DNA from: Longibaculum muris
Lineage (GTDB): Bacteria; Bacillota_I; Bacilli_A; Erysipelotrichales; Coprobacillaceae
Assembly (NCBI RefSeq): GCF_004343035.1
Contig: NZ_SMCQ01000014.1
Coordinates: 17,343 to 81,342 of the forward strand
Length of the DNA stretch: 64,000 nucleotides
Direction: 5' to 3'
Part shown: in pieces, positions 44,517 to 53,266 of the stretch
Layout of the letters: every line of letters starts with the position of its first letter
Numbering within the stretch: position 1 is the stretch's first letter
Program-made: the position numbers and the translations under genes
Notes under the pieces: model-generated
Database searches by the model: none
Told to the model about the DNA's origin: nothing
What the model saw: the letters and a program-made list of their open reading frames with translations, nothing else

Positions 44517-47500
44517 TTAATAGTTTTCTTTTCTTCTTTTTAAAACTAATAATGCACCTAAAGATAACATTCCAAGTAACATATACATTTCTACAAAAGT
44601 ATTATCTTCAGTTTTTACATTTGACATTGCTACTGCACTAACAAGTAATTGTTCATATGTTTTACCCATCTTTTCCATTAAGATAGCATTAATAGCATCT
44701 TTTTCAGCTTGTGATAATTTTGACCAAGCATCTTTACCAGATAAGATTTGTTGATAGTTAGAACTATTAACTTCTTTATAAACATTACCATCTTTATCAG
44801 ATAAGTATTTATCAACAAATGAATTTGCTGCTTTTTGCATATCTTGTGCTTTTGCAATTAATTCATCATATGATTTACTTCCTGCTGCTTTTAATTGATT
44901 ATTAATAGCTGCTTTTTCATCATCTGATAATTTGTTCCATTCTGCTAAACCAGAAAGAATTTGTTCATAGTTACTAGCATTTAATTCTTTATAAATATTT
45001 CCATCTTTATCAGATACATATTTATCAACAAATGAGCTAGTTGTTTTTTCTACATCTTGTGCTTTCGCAATTAATTCATCATATGATTTACTTCCAGCTG
45101 CTTTTAATTGATTATTAATAGCTGCTTTTTCATCATCTGATAATTTATTCCATTCTGCTAATCCAGATAATACTTGTTCATAATTTGTTGAGTTAACTTC
45201 TTTATAAACATTACCATCTTTATCAGAAACATATTTTTCAACAAATGAATTTGTTGCTTTTTCCATTTCTTGTGCTTTTGTAATTAATTTATCAAAAGGT
45301 TGACTTCCTAAAGAAACTAATTGATTATTAATAACAGCTTTTTCATCATCAGTTAATTTATTCCATTCTTCTACACCAGAAAGAATTTGTTCATAATTTC
45401 CAGAATTCATTTCTTTATAAACATTACCATCTTTATCAGAAACATATTTTTCAACGAATGAATCTCTTGCTTTTTCCATTTCTTCAGCTTTAGCAATCAT
45501 ATCATCATATGTTTTTCCTACAGATGCTTTTAATTCATTATTAATAGCAGCTTTTTCATCTTTTGATAATGTATCCCATTCAGGTAAACCTGAAAGAATT
45601 TGTTCATAATTAGTAGAATCCATTTCTTTATAGATATTACCATCTTCATCACTTACATATTCAGCAATAAATCCATTTTTAGCTTCTTCGATATCTTTAG
45701 AAGCAGTTGTTAAATCTTCAATAGTTTTACCACCATTTGCTACTAATTTATCATTAATAGCTTGTTTTACATCATCACTTAATGCATCCCATTTTTCAGC
45801 TAAATCAATAATAGCTTCATAATTATCAGCATTAGCATCTAAGAATAATTCTCCATCACCATCAGTTAAATTATCTTTAATAAATTGATCTGAATCTTTA
45901 TTTAATTTATCAGCATTTTCAAATAAATCATTATAAGATACATCTACACCTTTTTCTTTTAATTTATTATTAATAACTGTTTTTTCATTATCTGTTAATT
46001 TATCCCAATTATCTTTACCACTTAAAATAGTTTGATAATTATCTGGAGTTATTTCTTTAATAACACTATCTTTACCATCTTTTGTTTCAGTAACAAAAGT
46101 ATCAATAAATGTATCTGTCTTATCATCTAAATCTGTTGCTTTAGTTAATAAGTCATCAAAATCAGTTCCTAATTTCTTTTCAACTGCCGCTTTTTCAGAT
46201 TTAGTCATTTTATCCCAAGTCTCTTTACCTTTTAAGATTTGAGCATAATTATCTGGAGTAACTTCTGTAGCTCCAAATTCCTTAACAAAAGCATTGGCAC
46301 TGGCATCTACTGCTTCTTTTGTTCCATCTAATAATTTTTGATAAGTTTGACCTGGATTTGCTTCTCCTAATAATTCATCAATCTTATTTTTAACTTCCTG
46401 AGAAGTTATTTTTCCATAAGGAACTTCACTTGCTAAAACTTTATCATATGTTGATTTTTCTACTTTAGCAATAGTTTCACCATCTTTAGTTAAGTTTGTT
46501 TTAACAAAAGCAGTTGCTTCATCAGATACATTTGTTACTGCATCATTATATAAACCTTTAAATCCTTTATCATAACCATCATCTTTTAATTGTTTATCTA
46601 CTTCAGCTTTTTCAGCCTCAGAAAGTTTATCATAATTATCTTTAGCTTTCATAATTTGATCAGCATTAGATAAATCTCCAGATATAATAGGTTTACCATC
46701 TTTTATTAAATTATCTGTAATGAATTTAGCAGCACCATTTGATGCAAATTCTTTTGCATCAGAAACTAATTTATCATATCCACCTGTATATCCTAATTTT
46801 TCATCAATAGCATCTTTTACATTTCCATCTGTAATTTTTTTATAAGCATCTTGACTAGCTAAAATTTTATCAACAGTGCTTCTAGTTACTTCGTTAATCT
46901 TCATACCATCAATTGTTAAATAACCATTAATAAAGTTTGTCGCTGAATTATCAATATTTTTAGCGTTATTTAACATTTGTGAACAATCAGTTCCTAAAAT
47001 TTTATTGACTTGCGCTTGTTGAGCTGAAGTTAAATTTTTCCAATCTGATTCACTAGCCAAAATTTGTTTATATGTATCAGATGTCGCAGATGTAATATGA
47101 TTACCATCTTTTGTTAATTTATTTTTAACAAATGAAGTTGCTTTATCATCTACTCCATCTAATTTATTTTTCACATCTGTTAAAATTTTATCGATACCCT
47201 CAATAGTTGTTGCTGCCTTAATTTCCGCTTTAGCAGCATTTTCAATTTCAGTAATTTTTTCCAATTCATTAGAATAATAATTATCAGCATTATAATTTTT
47301 GATTATATCTGCTAATTTACCTGAAGCTTCATTACGTAAATCATCAACACTACTATATGGAACAGTAACCTTTGCTCCATCTGTTGGTTTTGAAGGTAAT
47401 ATTCCATCTACAATTGAACCAGGATTACGTGTTTTAACTGTATAATCTCCTTTAGGAACTCCATCAAAAACTAATTTATCACTATCTGCTGTAGTCCAAC

Positions 47501-48917
47501 CTGCAACAAGCTTTTTACCAGCATAAACTGCATATTGCTGACCTATTACTGCTGGATTAACTGTAACATTTCCAATATCACCTTTGATTTTTTCAGCAGT
47601 AATATCAGCAGCTGGTTCTTTAGCACGTTCTGTAAGTTCTGATTCTGAACCAAATGAAATATCTACATCTGCAGGATCTGAATCAGCTTTTTTAACTGTT
47701 AATTTTTCACCAATCCATTCTTCAATAATTGCAACTCCAATTTTTGAAGCACCAGTTCCTTCAGTCACAATAGTACCATTGCTTGCTTTAACTTTGTAAT
47801 CGCCATTTGCATCAATTTCTATTGTCCATTTTCCTGCATCAGGAGTAGTAACTGTATAAGTATTGTTATTTTCAAAACCAGTTAAAGTTCCTGCTTCAGC
47901 ATCGACACCAATCTTTAATGTTTTCTTGATAGCATCAATTGCATTATTTAAATTAGTATCTAATGAAGAAATATAACTAAAAGATTTACTTTTTCCTGGT
48001 TTCAAATCTCCTAACTCAAAATAAATAAAAATATCATTATCTGCATAATTACTTGTATTTTTAGTAATTACCATTGTTTTGTTTTTATTGTAAATATCTG
48101 AAAAATTTAATCCGTTTGTTGTGTAACCTGCTGTTGCGCGTTTATCAGCACTAAAGAATATAAATGGTGTTGTCACTCTATCTTCTAATCCATAGGCAAA
48201 AACACTTGTACCATATGGATCTAATGCTGGATTTCCTACCACATTATTAGTAAGTGAGTTGCCATCTTTTATCCAGTGTTGGTCCGGATCAAATGCACGC
48301 ATATAACGCACCCCAGATAATGTTTCATTATCATTCTCATTTTTTAATTGAACAGTTGTTGTAAAATATTTATCATTGACATCAAATTCAACTGTCTGAA
48401 CAAATTTAACATTATCTGTTGTATATCCTGTTGTAACAGCTTTTAAATGATTCCCACTACTTTGATTTACTGTTTCTGTTTTAGTCTCATCAATATTTTT
48501 TTGAAGTCCTTTTGTTCCTATTTGACTTCCAGTGGCCTGTCGTTCACCATTATATCCTATAGTAAAACTTTCATCTATCGTTACTGGTAAGAAATAATCT
48601 GTCGTAACACTGTTCCAATCATTCTCATCTCCTGTTGGATTTGAGACCATTCCTATTCTCTTATTAGAAGAATTTGTAGGATGGAAATTACTAGGTGCAT
48701 CACTTTCTGTCCCAAAACTTCCAACCTTACTAATACCAATTTCAATATAGTTACCACCTAAGAACACATCATCATTAATTTTAGTATGACGTGCTCCACT
48801 ACTATATGCACTAACACTTGAAATATTTCCTGACATTAATCCTAGTGACATAAATAAGGATAAACCAACTGATAAAACTGATTTTCCTTTGTTTTTTAAT
48901 CTTACTTTCTTAGTCAT
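44517..48917 (-). CDS. Large repeat surface protein (adhesin-like), 12 repeats
   Basis: A 1466-residue secreted protein. A Lys-rich signal peptide with VLSVGLSLFMSLGLMSG (to about 37) is followed by a beta-rich domain (about 45-330) beginning KINDDVFLGGNYIEIGISKV, then Ig-like segments (about 340-555). From about 591 to 1431 there are 12 tandem units of about 60-75 residues, each with SF(V/I)xxYxSDKDGN, NYEQILSG, EWxxLSxxEKxxIN and a YDELIAKAQ helix. Units 8-12 are 71 residues and nearly identical; units 1-7 are degenerate. It ends NVKTEDNT, a helix and KRRKENY. ATG 48917 follows AGAGAGG. Probably cell-surface anchored. Confidence 0.85.
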   Translation of the reverse strand: MTKKVRLKNKGKSVLSVGLSLFMSLGLMSGNISSVSAYSSGARHTKINDDVFLGGNYIEIGISKVGSFGTESDAPSNFHPTNSSNKRIGMVSNPTGDENDWNSVTTDYFLPVTIDESFTIGYNGERQATGSQIGTKGLQKNIDETKTETVNQSSGNHLKAVTTGYTTDNVKFVQTVEFDVNDKYFTTTVQLKNENDNETLSGVRYMRAFDPDQHWIKDGNSLTNNVVGNPALDPYGTSVFAYGLEDRVTTPFIFFSADKRATAGYTTNGLNFSDIYNKNKTMVITKNTSNYADNDIFIYFELGDLKPGKSKSFSYISSLDTNLNNAIDAIKKTLKIGVDAEAGTLTGFENNNTYTVTTPDAGKWTIEIDANGDYKVKASNGTIVTEGTGASKIGVAIIEEWIGEKLTVKKADSDPADVDISFGSESELTERAKEPAADITAEKIKGDIGNVTVNPAVIGQQYAVYAGKKLVAGWTTADSDKLVFDGVPKGDYTVKTRNPGSIVDGILPSKPTDGAKVTVPYSSVDDLRNEASGKLADIIKNYNADNYYSNELEKITEIENAAKAEIKAATTIEGIDKILTDVKNKLDGVDDKATSFVKNKLTKDGNHITSATSDTYKQILASESDWKNLTSAQQAQVNKILGTDCSQMLNNAKNIDNSATNFINGYLTIDGMKINEVTRSTVDKILASQDAYKKITDGNVKDAIDEKLGYTGGYDKLVSDAKEFASNGAAKFITDNLIKDGKPIISGDLSNADQIMKAKDNYDKLSEAEKAEVDKQLKDDGYDKGFKGLYNDAVTNVSDEATAFVKTNLTKDGETIAKVEKSTYDKVLASEVPYGKITSQEVKNKIDELLGEANPGQTYQKLLDGTKEAVDASANAFVKEFGATEVTPDNYAQILKGKETWDKMTKSEKAAVEKKLGTDFDDLLTKATDLDDKTDTFIDTFVTETKDGKDSVIKEITPDNYQTILSGKDNWDKLTDNEKTVINNKLKEKGVDVSYNDLFENADKLNKDSDQFIKDNLTDGDGELFLDANADNYEAIIDLAEKWDALSDDVKQAINDKLVANGGKTIEDLTTASKDIEEAKNGFIAEYVSDEDGNIYKEMDSTNYEQILSGLPEWDTLSKDEKAAINNELKASVGKTYDDMIAKAEEMEKARDSFVEKYVSDKDGNVYKEMNSGNYEQILSGVEEWNKLTDDEKAVINNQLVSLGSQPFDKLITKAQEMEKATNSFVEKYVSDKDGNVYKEVNSTNYEQVLSGLAEWNKLSDDEKAAINNQLKAAGSKSYDELIAKAQDVEKTTSSFVDKYVSDKDGNIYKELNASNYEQILSGLAEWNKLSDDEKAAINNQLKAAGSKSYDELIAKAQDMQKAANSFVDKYLSDKDGNVYKEVNSSNYQQILSGKDAWSKLSQAEKDAINAILMEKMGKTYEQLLVSAVAMSNVKTEDNTFVEMYMLLGMLSLGALLVLKRRKENY
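44625..45689 (-). repeat. Five near-identical 213-bp tandem repeats (units 8-12)
   Basis: Units 8-12 of the surface protein gene are each 213 bp and highly similar at the DNA level; units 10 (45051-45263) and 11 (44838-45050) are the closest pair. They can expand or contract by recombination. Confidence 0.9.
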
Positions 48918-49058
48918 CACCTATACCTCTCTTTCGTAAATTCAACGTGACTAATTGTTATTATAGTAATTTACATCCCCTCCTATATCATTTTAAAAAT
49001 CCATAAACGTATGCTTTTACGAACTTCTTTTTTTAGATGAGAAAATGTTTTATAAATA

Positions 49059-49164
49059 TAAAAAAACTACCTATTATTTCTAATAAGTAGCTTGTTCGTT
49101 AAAGTATATTTTTACAAATATTTTATTATATATGTATACATATCGTATACATATTACCTGATAC
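49059..49164 (-). ncRNA. Leader RNA or small RNA ending at an intrinsic terminator
   Basis: A promoter on the minus strand (49171-49199) starts a transcript of about 100 nt that meets a terminator: CTACTTATTA and TAATAGGTAG arms (49067-49076, 49081-49090) with a 4-nt loop and a run of seven T. The large surface gene lies 140 bp further. It is either a regulated attenuator leader or a separate small RNA. No known riboswitch class is recognised in it. Confidence 0.5.
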
Positions 49165-49170
49165 ACTTGA

Positions 49171-49199
49171 ATTATAACAAATTTATCACAACTTTACAA
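49171..49199 (-). promoter_or_regulatory. Promoter upstream of the surface protein gene
   Basis: TTGTAA (49194-49199) and TATAAT (49171-49176) are spaced 17 bp apart on the minus strand. A cre-like inverted repeat TGTAA-N5-TTACA (49216-49230) lies just upstream, suggesting CcpA control. In 48918-49058 I see only a -10-like TATAAT (48960-48965) and the ribosome site. Confidence 0.6.
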
Positions 49200-49229
49200 T
49201 AATCTTCCCAAAATTTGTAAGCGTTTTAC

Positions 49230-49268
49230 AAAAAAGAGATTTTAAACAGGTATTGTCTAAAATCTCAA
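49230..49268 (-). terminator. Terminator of spoIIQ
   Basis: GAGATTTTA (49236-49244) and TAAAATCTC (49258-49266) form a perfect 9-bp stem followed on the minus strand by TTTTTT. Confidence 0.8.
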
Positions 49269-49273
49269 ATACA

Positions 49274-49912
49274 TTATTTAATTGTATTTAATGATTGATC
49301 TAAATACTTTTCTGGGTTACAAAGTTTGCCATCTTTTTGTAAAATAAAATGTAAATGATTCTTTAAATCAGCTTCATACACATTTACTCCACTCTTACCA
49401 ATGACATCACCTTGTTTAACAGATTGATTCATTTCTACATTAGCACTAGCTAAAGATTCATAGGTTGTGGAAATCTTATCACTATTTGTTATGGTGATAA
49501 CTAGGCCTAAAACTGGATCATTTGTTTTTTTGGTAACTGTACCACTCATTGCTGCAAGAACATCAAATGATTCATTTTTATTAGCATAATCAATTCCTTG
49601 ATTTGGTCGATAGACACCTTCAAATAATATTAATGATTGATCTTGTTTAGTAGAATCATCATCTTTATTATAATAATATCTTACAATTCCTATTCCATCT
49701 TTTACTGGAGCTTTTAATTTTTCAACTGTTTTCTTTTCTTGTTTATCATCTGTAGTTGTTTTCTTTTCATCAACCTTAGCAACTGATTCTTCTTGGAAAT
49801 TTTGTGTATGATCATCTAATATTTTTTGTACAATCCCAATTCCACCAAGAAATAATGCTAATGCGACAGTAATTCCTAATGCTTTTTTGTATTTAAATGG
49901 TCTTTTCTTCAT
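49274..49912 (-). CDS. spoIIQ: SpoIIQ-like M23 (LytM) domain protein
   Basis: A 212-residue protein with one N-terminal membrane helix (about 13-30), a Lys/Thr-rich linker, and a LytM domain (about 95-200): YRPNQGIDYANKN, VLAAMSGTVTKK, LGLVITITNSD, QGDVIGKSG and NHLHFIL. SpoIIQ from the forespore side pairs with SpoIIIAH across the engulfment channel. The first zinc ligand (HxGxD) reads NQGID, so the His is lost, as in the non-catalytic B. subtilis protein; HLHF remains. It follows spoIID by 31 bp. Confidence 0.88.
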   Translation of the reverse strand: MKKRPFKYKKALGITVALALFLGGIGIVQKILDDHTQNFQEESVAKVDEKKTTTDDKQEKKTVEKLKAPVKDGIGIVRYYYNKDDDSTKQDQSLILFEGVYRPNQGIDYANKNESFDVLAAMSGTVTKKTNDPVLGLVITITNSDKISTTYESLASANVEMNQSVKQGDVIGKSGVNVYEADLKNHLHFILQKDGKLCNPEKYLDQSLNTIK

Positions 49913-49943
49913 ACTTTCACCTCAATCTAAGTATGAACAAAAG

Positions 49944-50849
49944 TTATGAGTCTATACGTTTAATTTCAATATTTTGATAATAATGTTTTAATATCTCTTG
50001 ATATGTTTTATTTTCTTTCGCCATTGCTTGTGCTCCATATTGACTCATACCAACACCATGTCCACTTCCTTTGGTTGTAAATTGATAGCCTTTTGAAGTC
50101 AATTGTATTTGAAAACATGATGATGCTAAACCTAGTTTTTCTCTTATTTGTCTACCTGTATATTTCTTTCCATTAATAATAACTGTTTTAACATATCCAC
50201 TATTAGTATAAGCTGTAATATTGATATCTATCGAAGAAATTCCAAAAGCTTTTGATAATGCTTGTTTGGTAAATGTTTTTGTTCGTGTATTAGTGGGATC
50301 TATTGTTAAATCCCAATGACTATCAACAGCTTTTAAATAAGCAACTTTTCCATTAAAATAATCTTCACAATTTACAGTTTTCCCATTACTACTAGAAAAA
50401 AACATAGCTGAAATATATTCTCCTTGATAAGTCATTGCTTCATAACTTGTTTCTTTAATTGCTTTTTCTATCTTAGCTTTATTTTTACTATAGCTTCCTT
50501 TCCAGTTCTTTTTCATTTGTTCATCAGTTAGATAAACTTGTGAATTGGTTGTACTATCAACATTTAAATGTCTTGATAATACAAATGTACGACTAGCTAC
50601 AACTTGTGCTTTTAATGCTTCTAACTCAAAACTTACAGGCATTTCTCCAGCAACAACACCTATTAAATATTCTTCTAAGGGAACTTTTAAAGTCTTTGTT
50701 TTGGTTTTGACATTAACGATATAATCTTTTGGTTTTTGTTTTGTTTGATAATTTGATAAAAGATATGTAATATCACCTTGATATTGTAAACATCCAATAA
50801 TCAATATCAAACATATAACAAAAAGAAGTTTTGTATATATTGTTTTCAT
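49944..50849 (-). CDS. spoIID: Stage II sporulation protein D
   Basis: A 301-residue membrane-anchored peptidoglycan lytic enzyme for engulfment. An N-terminal helix (about 7-24) precedes the SpoIID domain with LEEYLIGVVAGEMP (about 57-70), EALKAQVVASRTF (about 77-89) and the C-terminal GSGHGVGMSQYGAQAMA (about 263-279). It follows ywzB and precedes spoIIQ, the conserved order in endospore formers. A TTAAGGAAG is about 16 nt before the ATG, so translation may be weak. Confidence 0.95.
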   Translation of the reverse strand: MKTIYTKLLFVICLILIIGCLQYQGDITYLLSNYQTKQKPKDYIVNVKTKTKTLKVPLEEYLIGVVAGEMPVSFELEALKAQVVASRTFVLSRHLNVDSTTNSQVYLTDEQMKKNWKGSYSKNKAKIEKAIKETSYEAMTYQGEYISAMFFSSSNGKTVNCEDYFNGKVAYLKAVDSHWDLTIDPTNTRTKTFTKQALSKAFGISSIDINITAYTNSGYVKTVIINGKKYTGRQIREKLGLASSCFQIQLTSKGYQFTTKGSGHGVGMSQYGAQAMAKENKTYQEILKHYYQNIEIKRIDS

Positions 50850-50872
50850 AATACAATATATGTAAAACTTCC

Positions 50873-51082
50873 TTAATTATAACTAAAACTTAATGTTCCA
50901 AATGATAATATAAATGATGCAAATAAATATCCTAACGCTACTGAAGCAACAATAAAGAATATGTAAAATTCTTTTATTTTGGTTGGTTTAATATAATTTT
51001 CAAATCTAAAACAACTTAAACCAATCATTGATAAAGCAATAGATATAATATATACCACAACATTAACAATATGATAAACCAT
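50873..51082 (-). CDS. ywzB: DUF1146 (YwzB-like) membrane protein
   Basis: A 69-residue protein with two transmembrane helices (about 3-22 and 42-65) and the DUF1146 core (LSCFRFENYIKP, FYIFFIVASVALGYLFASF). It matches B. subtilis YwzB, located next to spoIID there. Function unknown. The ATG at 51082 follows GAGGTGAAAG and overlaps the preceding YczE-like gene by 10 bp. Confidence 0.88.
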   Translation of the reverse strand: MVYHIVNVVVYIISIALSMIGLSCFRFENYIKPTKIKEFYIFFIVASVALGYLFASFILSFGTLSFSYN

Positions 51083-51092
51083 ACTTTCACCT

Positions 51093-51746
51093 CTATTCAA
51101 GTTTTAAAATCTTATCATATAATGAGACACAATAACCAATACAAAAAGCATTTATAACTGTACCAATCCCTACTCCTACAATATAACCTTTAAAAATAAG
51201 TCCTAATAAACAAGATAATGCAATAGTACTTAAATCAAAAGTTATTTTTAATCTACCAAAAGGTTGATGAAAAACTTGAGCTATTGTTTGGACAATCCCA
51301 TCCGAAGGATTTAAAACAATATCACCTTTTAACATTAAATATACTCCTAAAGCTGTTAATAAGGTTGCAATAATTAATAAAGATATTTGAATAAAGAGAT
51401 AGGTTGCTTTTATATTCAATAAAACATCATAGAAATCAATCAATATTCCTACTAAAAAAGAAAAAGGAAATTGAATTAAAATCTTATAATCAATCTTTTT
51501 AAGTAAGCATGTCTGTATAACAACAAAAATAAAATAAAGTAATGTAATTGCATTTCCTAAAGTAAAGCTTGTAATAAAGGAAAAGACATAAGGGAGCGTT
51601 GTTATTGAACCTACACCTAATTGTGATTTAGTGTTTAAAACAATACCAATTGATAAAGCATTAACTCCTAATAAAAAATAAATAACCCGCTTTAATGTTA
51701 TATCTTGTAAAGCACTTTGCTTCCATGTTATTTCTTTATTATCCAT
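51093..51746 (-). CDS. YczE/YyaS/YitT-family membrane protein
   Basis: A 217-residue protein with about five to six helices. It has GVNALSIGIVLNTKSQLGVGSI (about 29-50) and LNPSDGIVQTIAQVFHQPFGRLKI (about 150-173), the YczE/YitT-type signature. Predicted transporter or membrane scaffold of unknown substrate. GGAAGG precedes the start. It overlaps the ywzB gene and probably shares its transcript. Confidence 0.82.
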   Translation of the reverse strand: MDNKEITWKQSALQDITLKRVIYFLLGVNALSIGIVLNTKSQLGVGSITTLPYVFSFITSFTLGNAITLLYFIFVVIQTCLLKKIDYKILIQFPFSFLVGILIDFYDVLLNIKATYLFIQISLLIIATLLTALGVYLMLKGDIVLNPSDGIVQTIAQVFHQPFGRLKITFDLSTIALSCLLGLIFKGYIVGVGIGTVINAFCIGYCVSLYDKILKLE

Positions 51747-51824
51747 ATTTCATAAAACCTTCCTTTTACTCTTTTACATTATAGTCATAATCTAGTACAA
51801 TAACAACATAGGAGGAATAAATTT

Positions 51825-52745
51825 ATGAAATATTTTCAATTACCACAAACAAATTTAAATGTTTCAAGAATCGCTTTAGGCTGTATGAGAATTGCTGATA
51901 AAAGTGTTGATGAAGTTGATGACTTGATTAAAACTGCATTAGATGCTGGAATTAACTTCTTTGATCATGCTGATATTTATGGTGGAGGAAAATCTGAAAA
52001 GGTTTTTGGTGAGGTTTTAAAGCGTCATCCTGATTATCGTCAAAAAATGATTATTCAAACGAAATGTGCGATTGTTCCTGGACAAAGATATGATTTTTCT
52101 AAGGAGCATATTTTAAAGAGCGTTGATGATTCTTTGATGAGATTGAATACCGATTATGTTGATATTTTATTATTACATAGACCTGATGCTTTATGTGATC
52201 CAAAAGAAGTTGCTGAAGCTTTTGATGAATTATATGAAGCAGGTAAAGTAAAGTATTTTGGTGTTTCAAATCATACCCCTTTACAAATTGAGTTATTACA
52301 AAAGTATTCAAAATATCCTATTATTATTAATCAATTACAATTATCAATTGTTCACTCAGTCATGATTGATTCTGGATTGAATATGAATATGAAAGAAGCT
52401 TGGGCTCAAGATAAAGATGGTGGAGTTCTAGATTATTGTCGTTTAAAAGACATTACTATTCAACCTTGGAGTGTTGTTCAAGCATCATGGGCTGAAGGAA
52501 CTTTCCTAGATAATCCTGATTATCAAAAATTAAATGATGTCATGCAAGCGCTAGCTGATGAATATCATGTAACAAAGAGTGCAATTGCTGTTGCTTGGTT
52601 ACTACGTCATCCAGCTTGTATGCAACCTATTGTTGGAACAACTTCACCTCAACATTTATTAGAAAGCGTAAAAGCTTGTGATGTTGAGTTGACTCGCCAA
52701 CAATGGTATGATCTCTACCTTGCGAGTGAAAAGCCTCTCCCTTAA
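51825..52745 (+). CDS. Aldo/keto reductase
   Basis: A 306-residue NADPH-dependent TIM-barrel reductase. The catalytic residues appear as FFDHADIYG (Asp and Tyr, about 47-55), QTKCAI (Lys, about 78) and LLLHRPD (His, about 117). It resembles the YdhF/YcsN group of oxidoreductases. TAGGAGGAAT precedes the ATG. A pair of GNAT genes follows 11 bp downstream, so they form an operon. Confidence 0.9.
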   Translation: MKYFQLPQTNLNVSRIALGCMRIADKSVDEVDDLIKTALDAGINFFDHADIYGGGKSEKVFGEVLKRHPDYRQKMIIQTKCAIVPGQRYDFSKEHILKSVDDSLMRLNTDYVDILLLHRPDALCDPKEVAEAFDELYEAGKVKYFGVSNHTPLQIELLQKYSKYPIIINQLQLSIVHSVMIDSGLNMNMKEAWAQDKDGGVLDYCRLKDITIQPWSVVQASWAEGTFLDNPDYQKLNDVMQALADEYHVTKSAIAVAWLLRHPACMQPIVGTTSPQHLLESVKACDVELTRQQWYDLYLASEKPLP

Positions 52746-52756
52746 GGAGGATTAAA

Positions 52757-53266
52757 ATGATTATTGAATTAAAGAGTTTAGATGAGATAGACCCTTGTGA
52801 ATTTGCTTATTATGCTAATGATCCCAATATTAATACTTATTTAAGAAACTCATTTCCAGCTCCTTATACATTAGATCATGCTTTATCTTTTATTACTCAT
52901 TCTTTACAACATCATGCTTTAGATTTTGCTATTGTTGTTGATGGAAAATGTGTAGGTTGTGTTGGTGTGACTTTTCAAAAAGATATTTTTCTTAAAAATG
53001 CTGAAATTGGTTATTGGTTAAATAGTCAATATTGGGGTAAAGGCATTATGAGTCAAGTTATTAAGATGTTATGTTCTTATCTCTTTTCAAACTATACAAT
53101 TCATAAGATTTGTGCTGATGTTTTTGCTGAGAATAAAGCTTCTTGTATTGTTTTAGAAAAGAATGGTTTTATTCAAGAAGGTTATCGCAGAGAACATATT
53201 TATAAAGATGGATGTTATCATGATTTAATTTTATATGCTTTATGGAGGAATAGTGATGAATATTAG
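52757..53266 (+). CDS. GNAT N-acetyltransferase (RimJ/RimL-like)
   Basis: A 169-residue acetyltransferase. Acetyl-CoA site: NAEIGYWLNSQYWGKGIM (about 79-96) and a C-terminal ENKASCIVLEKNGFIQEGYRRE (about 127-148). Members acetylate ribosomal proteins or small amines; substrate unknown. It begins 11 bp after the reductase gene with AAGGAGG. A second GNAT gene overlaps its end. Confidence 0.9.
   Translation: MIIELKSLDEIDPCEFAYYANDPNINTYLRNSFPAPYTLDHALSFITHSLQHHALDFAIVVDGKCVGCVGVTFQKDIFLKNAEIGYWLNSQYWGKGIMSQVIKMLCSYLFSNYTIHKICADVFAENKASCIVLEKNGFIQEGYRREHIYKDGCYHDLILYALWRNSDEY

Noticed and set aside
44625..47147. Regularly spaced repeats that could suggest a CRISPR array
   Set aside because: Unit length is about 213 bp, in frame, with no short repeat-spacer structure; it is the repeat region of the surface protein gene.
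47584..47799. Plus-strand reading frame inside the surface protein gene
   Set aside because: Antisense shadow with no ribosome site; amino acid composition reflects the opposite coding strand.
48960..48990. Second promoter just before the surface protein gene
   Set aside because: A TATAAT at 48960-48965 lacks a recognisable -35 at proper spacing, so it was not listed as a promoter.
48918..49273. spoIIID gene expected between spoIIQ and mbl
   Set aside because: No HTH reading frame of about 85-90 codons is present on either strand in this gap.
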